Positions 57,029 to 64,000 of a stretch of 64,000 nt of DNA are shown piece by piece. The DNA comes from Salvia splendens. Taxonomy: Eukaryota > Streptophyta > Magnoliopsida > Lamiales > Lamiaceae. The stretch covers positions 39,312,773 to 39,376,772 of the forward strand of contig NC_056035.1 in the NCBI RefSeq assembly GCF_004379255.2. Reading direction: 5' to 3'. Position 1 is the first letter of the stretch, and the number at the start of each line of letters is the position of its first letter. The notes beneath the pieces were generated by a model, which did not search any database, was not told the origin of the DNA, and saw only the letters and a program-made list of their open reading frames with translations. A program made the translations under genes and the position numbers.

Positions 57029-60000
57029 ATGGAGCTCGATGCCAAGATTACTGGTAAAAAAGCTCAATCAGAAAGCACGAATTCGTCGGAGGTGTTTGCT
57101 TCCTGTTCATTCTCCAATCTCGGCCTCCACCCCGCGCTATGCGACCAGCTCAAAGGTAGAATTCACGTTTCTGCAATTTTTTTTAACTTAACAAATTGCT
57201 TAAAACATGTGAATTCTTATGCGCCTGTGCTTTTAATGGTTATTAGAGAGGCTGGGTTTCGATGCGCCGACGCTGGTTCAGGCTCAGGCGATTCCCGTCG
57301 TGCTATCCGGCCGACATGTGTAGGTTTTTGAGTTTTTTTTTTCCTTTCTAAATTTGGAAGTTTTTTGATTGATTGGTGTTTATTTGTTGTTAATCAGGCT
57401 TGTGAATGCTGCTACCGGCACTGGCAAAACAGTGGCATATCTAGCTCCTATAATTCATATGTTGCAGAGTTATGATGAAAGAATTGAGCGTGCTGATGGC
57501 ACCTTTGGTATGATTTTATTTTTGTTCAATTTGTGGGAGTTCTAATTCTATTTTAAAGGACTATGTTGTTTTAGGCTTTTAAAGTTTTTAACTTGCCGAA
57601 ATTAGTACTATAATTTAATCAGTTAAGTGTTAAGCTCTTACTTCCTGGGGTTTGAGCTCTGTGTCTTTGTTTTTTGTGTTTTGCTTGACCTTGTATGGGT
57701 GCATGTCAGTCGTGTAGATTCGTTTAGTTCTTATGTCTATTTATAAAAAAGTTGTTCTGACAAATAGCATCTTCAATATCAGCATTGGTCCTTGTACCAA
57801 CGCGTGAATTATGCATGCAGGTGTATGAGATTTTGCAGAAGTTGCTACACCGTTTTCATTGGATTGTTCCTGGATATATCATGGGTGGGGAAAATCGGGG
57901 AAAGGAGAAAGCTAGGTTAAGGAAAGGTATAAACTTCTATATTGTTGCGTTGTTATGTTTGGGAATGTTTTACTTCTATATTGATGCGACTTTGTGCCGA
58001 TGATTTTCAATCTGATTGGCATTCCGTTGCATATTTGTTGTCAACATAGTAAGTATTTCCTGCATCTGATTCAAGATAAAGATTTCTGCATCAACATGGG
58101 CTTTGTTTAAGGCTGAACTCTGTATGTTTTAAAGCACAAAGCTATGCTAAACATTCTGCTTCCCTGATTGATGTTCCTGGAAATCCTTCATATAACTATG
58201 AAATCATTTTGTTAGTGTTTATCTGGAGTACTCATGTCCTGTTAAACTTGTCAAGATTATGCAACTATTCCTTACTGCTTTTTTGATTGAGTTGTTTCCA
58301 GGTGTAACTATCCTTGTTGCAACCGCTGGACGTCTCTTGGACCACTTGAAGAATACTTCATCTTTTGTGCACAAAAACCTTCGCTGGATAATATTTGATG
58401 AAGCTGATAGGTATTGCAGACTCGTCTTGTATTCGCACACTTGCTTTGTATAATTCTTAAATATCTAATGTGCTTTTTACCTGGCAGGATTCTAGAATTA
58501 GGGTATGGCAAAGACATTGAAGAGATACTTGGTTGTCTGGGAACAGGGAACCTTAAATCTGGCAGCAAGGATATCTCAGCTGTGAATTCTGGAGTTCAGA
58601 AGCAGAATTTGCTTTTATCGGCTACACTGAATGATAAAGTAAATCATCTTGCAAATGTTAGTCTAGAAAATCCAGTGATGATTGGTCTAGATGACAATAT
58701 GTCAGGAAGTAGAACTCGTAATTTTTCTTTTGAATCAAATGGAGTTGATATAGTAAAAGAATCCAGAAAAACCTTAGATACTTCAAATGAGGAATACAAG
58801 CTTCCGACTCAGTTAGTACAGAAGTACATTAAAGGTATGGATGAAATTCTTGGATTCTTGATCAACAACCTTACCATCTACCATCCTTAGATTCTCATAG
58901 TCTATCTCTTTACAGTGCCATGTGGTTCTCGGCTTGTGGTGCTCCTTTCTGTATTAAAGCATCTATTTGAGACTGGAGCTTCGCAAAAGGTAAGTCTACC
59001 CTCAAGTGTTAAAAATCTTCCAGACGAGTTTAATATGCACTAAACCTTAGCCACATCCTTAAATTGTGCTTTCTGTTTGTAGGTTGTGTTGTTTTTTTCA
59101 ACTTGTGATGCTGTAGATTTCCATTATTCTCTTCTTGGCGAATTCAAATGGACCGCTTTACAAACAAAGACAGAAGTTAGTCAGAAATTTTTGGGGTGCA
59201 AAATGTTGAGGCTGCATGGCAACATGAATCAGGAGGATCGTAAAAAAACATTCCAGTCATTCAAAACAGATAAATCAGCTCTTCTGTTTTCTACAGATGT
59301 TTCTGCTAGAGGCCTGGATTTCCCCAAAGTCAGATGCATTATCCAATATGATTCTCCAGGCGAGGCAACTGAGTATGTTCACAGGTAAACCGTTTCTTTC
59401 TTCTGCTGTAATTCCGGTTAAGATTTATGCCTACATGCTTCACACATTGACTCGAACTATATATAATAATGATCTTTTGATTGATACTTCCTCCATCACC
59501 GTAATGAGCTTACTTGTCTATGCTGTTTTGCCACCGAAATACAGGGTTGGGAGAACTGCCAGGTTGGGTGAGAAAGGAGATTCTTTACTTTTCCTACAAC
59601 CAACTGAATTAGATTATTTGAAAGATCTCGAAAAACACGGGGTGGTGCTGACAGAGTATCCCCTCCTAAAATTACTGAGTAGCTTTCCTGTGTACAATAT
59701 GAAGCAGCCAGCCAGCAGGTTTGTTTCAATAGAGATGCACCCGTTGTTGATTGCTTTGCAGAGAGCCTTAGAGTCCTTCGTTGCGACGGAGGTATGATTT
59801 TAGTCCTTTTATCTCAAGGTTCAGAGATCTTTTCTCTCATTTGCATGCACAGTGATTGAGCTGATACTAACATGGCTTTCTTGTTATCAGCCGAAGATAA
59901 GCAAATTAGCCAAGGATGCATTTTCGTCATGGGTTCGGGCATACACAGCCCATCGTGGTGAGCTGAAGCAGATCTTTATGGTTAAGAAACTTCATCTGGG

Positions 60001-60148
60001 GCATGTGGCAAAAAGTTTTGCTTTGAAAGATCAGCCTTCGTTGGTCAACAGATCAATCCAGAAGCAGCTGAAGAAAAGGAAGAGGAATGATCAACGGAAC
60101 GATAAACAGAAAGTGAAATCAAAGAAGAGGGCTATCGTTAAATCTTGA
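57029..60148 (+). CDS. RH17: DEAD-box RNA helicase, RH17/DDX31/Dbp7 type, 10 exons
   Basis: Exons: 57029-57155, 57247-57319, 57398-57507, 57783-57926, 58302-58410, 58488-58834, 58916-58989, 59083-59384, 59545-59791, 59891-60148; all phases fit and give 596 residues. Motifs in order: Q-type [23 protein letters not shown], Ia VPTREL, Ib [41 protein letters not shown]. The insertion after motif II ([12 protein letters not shown], then [10 protein letters not shown]) and the C-terminal [32 protein letters not shown] and [13 protein letters not shown] are typical of the Dbp7/DDX31 branch, which acts in nucleolar 60S ribosome assembly. The tail is Lys/Arg-rich. ATG 57029 is chosen because an upstream ATG (56998) opens only ATG GCG TAG. 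Confidence 0.92.
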
Positions 60149-60614
60149 CCTCTGGATTCTGGGGTGGGGCATGGTCAACGGAATGACATAACCTTGCTCT
60201 TTTTTTTGCTCGGGCAGTGACGGTGCTAGCTCCAGCGGGTGCTTGGCCGGTGCTGGACCACAGCGAAGCGCGGTGGGGTTGGGCGGAGAGGAGCAAAAGT
60301 GGAGCTTTTGGGAGTTTCATCCATTTTGTATCGATGGAGAAAAAAAAGAAACAAAGATAACAACTTTAATTTTCTTATTTTAGATTAATTAATTTTGTAA
60401 GATTAATTAATTTTGTAGCCAATGATAATGAAAAGTGGCGTGGTTTTTTGTGTAATTGAAGGGGAAATATCTTTCTTACATATATCTTTTCTAGCTTCTT
60501 ACTTAACATTATTTTCAATTTGAATTTGTATTTTGCTAGCCCAAATATTGTTAAGAAAAATCTACATAGCAACAAATGCACCACGCCTAAAATTAAAATG
60601 TGGCCAAGTTATAA
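60149..60614. other. 3' region of the helicase gene, no further gene
   Basis: Probably contains the helicase 3' untranslated region. TTAATTAATTTTGTA occurs twice near 60385-60418. Confidence 0.5.
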
Positions 60615-62493
60615 GAGCATCCATAGTGGGTCGGATGTCTCGGCGGACATTTCGACGGACTTCTCAAAACCGCCACGTCATAAGGACATCCCACTGCATA
60701 ATGACGGACATTCCAATAACATCCCGAAGGACATCAACAATAATAAAAATTCACAAATTCACCAAAATTAAACAATTTACGGAATTAAAATTTCGACACG
60801 AATACGGACAGAGAAAGTGCAATAATAATTTCATTAAATAAAAAAAATAAAAAAAGTACATTTCAACAAAAAAAATACTAAACAAATTACATTGTAAATA
60901 TCAACGACGACCCCTCCGCGTCCATAGCTCTGCAATTATATCGTTCTGGAGTCGAATATGAGCTTGTCGTTGGTGCATGTCGGCAAATGCACGGACTCGA
61001 TCGGCCTCTTCATGGGGTATCCCCATACGTACATTGGTGGTGGCCACTTTGTGGCTTGGACCGGCTGTATCAACATCATCATTGGCTCAATCAGTCAGTG
61101 CTGGACCTTCATTTTCGACAGTCATGTTGTGCATGATAATACATGCGTACATGATATCAGCGATACTGTCAATATACCACAGCCGTGATGGACCCTTCAC
61201 TGCCGCCCATCGAGCCTGGAGCACAACAAATGTCTGCTCCACATCCTTGCGCGCTGCCTGCTGACGACCCGCAAAATAGATCTTCTTTTCGTCTGTTGCG
61301 CATCTGATCGTCTTCACAAAGACGGGCCACATAGGGTATATCTCATCCGCCAAATAATAGTCCATATTGTGCTGGTTGCTGTTGGCGACGAAACTGGTGG
61401 CCAGACCAACGCCCATGCACTGCTCAATGAAAGGGGCGACAACTGGTTGACGTTGATGTCGTTGTTCGACCTGGCTACTCCAAAATCCACAGTTGGTAGT
61501 CAGCTACCGCTTCAAGGATCATCGTGGAATTCTTGCCCTTGAAACCGGTAGTGTACACCCCTTTCCAGGTGGCAGGGCAGTTCTTCCACTCCAAATGCAT
61601 ACGATCTATGCTGCCCAACATTCCCAGAAACCCGTGCTGAGTCCCGTGCATATCCATCAGAGCCTGGCAATCTTCGGGGGTAGGCTTCCGAAGATACCTA
61701 TCCCCGAATATCTCCCTAACTTCCTCACAAAAATACTGCAGACATTCGCGGGCAGTCGTCTCGCCGATGTGGAGGTGCCCATCGAACATGTCGACCGCAC
61801 CTCCGTATGCCAGCTGCCTGATTGCGGCAGTAGACTTCTGTATGGGCGTGTGGCCGGGTTTACCAACCGCATCCTCCCTCATCTTGAAATGCTCGTATCG
61901 ACGCTTTAAAGCACCCACGATACCCAGAAATAGCGGACGATGCATCCTAAAACGTCGCCGGAACATGTTCTCCCCAAACCGCGGCTACGGAGTGAAGTAG
62001 TCCTCATACAACTGATAGTGTGCAGCGATGTGGTCCCGGGGTACTATAGCTCGACGATGGGTGGGTCCAGGTACCGCCGGCTGCTGCTGCTGCTGCAAGG
62101 CCGCTTGTATCAAGCGATTTATCTCCATGGAAGTAACGGCCCACAACTCTTCTTTAATTCGCCGACGTACGTCATCAGCACCCCCACCACTACCACCCGC
62201 ACCACTACCACTACCACTAGCAATTTTGGATATACTAAAAGAAATGTAGAGAGAGAGACTCGTTAAAACAAGTGGTGCGAATGAAATGAAGTTCAACAAG
62301 ATTAAAAATTGGGACGTCCGTCGGTAACCCGCAATGGCGGACGTCACGATGGACGCCCCGACGGACGTCGTCGAAAATCTGCGGAACTCCGATCTCCGCA
62401 AGCGACGTCCGCATCCGCCGGTCACTCGCCTAATGGCGGACGTTCGGCACGGCGGTCCGACGTCCGCCGGGACGCCCGCCAATGTGGATGCTT
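60615..62493 (-). mobile_element. PIF/Harbinger element with decayed transposase
   Basis: Left terminus GAGCATCCATAGTGGG and right terminus (complement AAGCATCCACATTGG) are flanked by an exact TAA duplication (60612-60614, 62494-62496), as for PIF/Harbinger. GC-rich sub-terminal repeats of the type GGACGTCCG/CGGACGTC occur at both ends. The terminus differs from the family at 49684 and 63170, so this is a separate family. It has no Myb-like ORF. Confidence 0.8.
61087..62230 (-). pseudogene. PIF/Harbinger transposase, disrupted
   Basis: Read from about 62230 leftward: Gly/Ser-rich N-end, EELWAVTSMEINRLIQAAL, then RAIVPRDHIAAHYQLYEDYF. An in-frame TAG at 61985-61987 interrupts just before FRRRFRMHRPLFLGIV (from 61966). 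The DDE domain is recognisable: first D in SIDRMHLEWKNCP, second D in SNNDINV, E in RKDVEQTFVVLQARW. Between 61475 and 61416 the frame changes twice and a short segment after LWI is missing (expected HAFFG-like). The acidic residues survive, but one nonsense change and at least two shifts make it inactive. Functional relatives cut and paste Harbinger DNA with TTA/TAA targets. Confidence 0.75.
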
Positions 62494-62496
62494 TAA

Positions 62497-63169
62497 GATC
62501 CCTTATTTGGCTATTCAAAGAGCAATTGTTCACTGTGAATGGCCAATAAGGGGAGATCTTGTATGGATTGGAGATACTTTAATATAGTTACTTCTCTTTT
62601 AATTAATCAGCAGCATTCGAATAATTATTAATTTATCCATTTAAACGTTACTAAATTTAATTGGATTATTAGCTCAGTTAATAGACAATTTATAGGCCAT
62701 CAGTACTTGGGGTGTGTAGCCTCGAGCCTCAAAACATGCATGGCCATAAAGTTTTGGTACGTGTTTATTGCCTACCGATAGAATTGATAATGTTTGATTA
62801 AAACCGATAGAATTGTTAATGTTTGATTAAAAGTTTCATATTCGAGTCTAATGTGTTAAGACCTTTAATATTTGTTCATTCATCAATCAAAAGAGTGTCT
62901 GTTAGCCTTATTTATGTTTGATGCCAAAGGTCTCAGATTTGAGTGCACTGTGACACAACCTCTAGTCAACCATACATTAAGATCAAATCCGATACTAATT
63001 TTATAAATTCATTCCACTCACATTTTATAAAATTAATAAAAAATATATAAAATAAGACTAATATTCCATTAATTTTTTTCTCATATTTCTATATTCTACT
63101 AAATTTTAATCATGATTGCGCGATTGAGGGATTAGGTCCGTTGTTCTTGGTTTGTGAACTTTGTTATAA
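62497..63169. other. Intergenic DNA, no gene seen
   Basis: AT-rich spacer between two PIF/Harbinger elements. GATAGAATTGATAATGTTTGATTAAA-like sequence occurs twice in tandem near 62780-62835. Confidence 0.5.
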
Positions 63170-64000
63170 GAGCACCCGCAACGCGTGCCGCCGGCGTTCC
63201 GCGTGCCGTTCCGCCGGAACGGTTTCGCCGCGGAACGCGTTGCGGCGCTGCATTCCGCTCCCGTCCCGTTCCCATTCCGTGCCGGGTGCCGTCGGCACGT
63301 AACGCGGCACGGAACAAGCCGCCACGCGCCTGGGCGACGTGGCCGATCCCCGTGCGTGCGTGCTTCCCACTCGCCGGCCCGCGAGTGGGACACGTCAGCA
63401 ATGACGCAATAATTATTTTTTTTATATAAAAATCGAATTTTTAAAAAAAAAAAAAAATTTTAAACGGTAACATTACCGTTTTTTTTAACTTTTTCTTAAT
63501 TTTTTTAATTTTTATTTTTATTTTCTTATTCTATAAATACACCTAATTCATTCATTTTATACACAACTACACATCTATTCTTCCTACATCAACATCAATT
63601 TCTCTCCAATTTTCATATTCTATCTCTTCAAAAAATGTCCGGCGACGGCAATTACGGTGGTGGCGGCGCCGGAGGGTGGGATCTCAACGCGTTCGGCGAT
63701 TGGGAGACCATGTACAACACACTTGGTGGTTCTGGGTCATCGACGCCGGGCACGCAGGGGTCAGCGACGCCGGGTGGGTACCAACCACCCACTTTCGATG
63801 TGGATGCCTACGCTCGAGGCTCCCGCTCGCAGCTTTCCCAGGGTTTGTCCCAGATTCGGGAGGATATCCCCGTTGAACCCACAATGGCGGACACTTCCCG
63901 CTTCTCGTACGCCCAATACACGGCCTGGTGGAACGGAATTGTGCATATGGCAGGACTACTTGGTCTTCCCCCTCCCCCTAAACCTCGACCGCCTCCGGAG
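63170..64000 (+). mobile_element. PIF/Harbinger element, right side outside the window
   Basis: Starts GAGCACCCGCAACGCG directly after TAA (63167-63169). It continues with a GC-rich leader, the ACTCGCCGGCCCGCGAGTG block and an A/T-rich stretch shared with 49684-51599. The right end is cut by the window. Confidence 0.75.
63635..64000 (+). CDS. PIF/Harbinger ORF1, Myb core deleted, runs off the window
   Basis: ATG at 63635 opens 122 codons without a stop up to the window end. Residues 1 to about 82 parallel the first part of the ORF at 50122 (MSGDGN, LNAFGDWETMYN, GSSTPGTQGSATPGGYQ, FDVDAYAR, GLSQIRED). The frame then passes directly to the family's C-terminal segment (TMADTSR, QYTAWWNGIVHMAGLLGLP, PPPPK). 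The whole acidic and Myb/SANT-like part, about 240 residues, is missing with the frame kept. It would encode a short protein without a DNA-binding domain, unless the end outside the window adds one. Confidence 0.7.
   Translation, partial: MSGDGNYGGGGAGGWDLNAFGDWETMYNTLGGSGSSTPGTQGSATPGGYQPPTFDVDAYARGSRSQLSQGLSQIREDIPVEPTMADTSRFSYAQYTAWWNGIVHMAGLLGLPPPPKPRPPPE

Noticed and set aside
61493..61909. 138-residue plus-strand frame in the Harbinger element
   Set aside because: Antisense to the recognisable transposase; no motif of its own.

Overview
This is nuclear DNA from a flowering plant, most likely a eudicot. Spliced housekeeping genes with GT-AG introns sit in AT-rich intergenic DNA packed with Stowaway, hAT, PIF/Harbinger and Mutator-type elements and one Ty3/gypsy Tat-lineage retrotransposon. 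Protein similarity fits an asterid, but the sequence alone does not settle the family.

Layout. 1-0.5 kb: a long hairpin made of two inverted copies of an unrecognised coding fragment. 0.57-1.2 kb: a deleted PIF/Harbinger element. 3.4-5.9 kb: a LINE remnant split by a solo LTR with an exact 5-bp target duplication. 6.2-6.8 kb: a small membrane-anchored plant protein whose frame is broken in a G-run. 7-13 kb: MITEs. 14.0-14.6 kb: a pectin methylesterase inhibitor-domain protein. 15.7-16.6 kb: a Harbinger fragment joined to a 73-bp tandem array in which every unit carries a plant snRNA-type upstream element and a TATA box. 17.5-28.4 kb: a full-length Tat retrotransposon with gag-protease, pol and an antisense multi-exon gene. 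Its right LTR is inverted, yet its target duplication is intact.

29.6-36.5 kb: RRP12 (17 exons, plus strand). 38.1-43.5 kb: plastid 3-oxoacyl-ACP synthase II (12 exons, minus strand). 44-47 kb: a Stowaway MITE and two long-TIR Mutator-like MITEs. 49.7-51.6 kb: a PIF/Harbinger element carrying only the Myb-like ORF. 54.0-55.3 kb: a reduced gene whose last exons resemble the CDT1 C-terminal winged helix. 56.2-57.0 kb: a hAT MITE ending 66 bp before the start codon of a DEAD-box helicase gene (RH17/DDX31/Dbp7 type, 57.0-60.1 kb). 60.6-62.5 kb: a PIF/Harbinger element with a decayed transposase. 63.2 kb to the end: the start of another Harbinger element whose Myb-like ORF has lost its DNA-binding core.

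The host genes do not form an operon or cluster. RRP12 and the RH17-type helicase both act in nucleolar ribosome assembly, but they lie about 20 kb apart and I read nothing into that. I see no new defence or biosynthetic system. The features most worth checking are the inverted-LTR retrotransposon, its UAG-CAA-UCA junction between gag and pol, the snRNA-promoter-like array, and the hairpin at the left edge.
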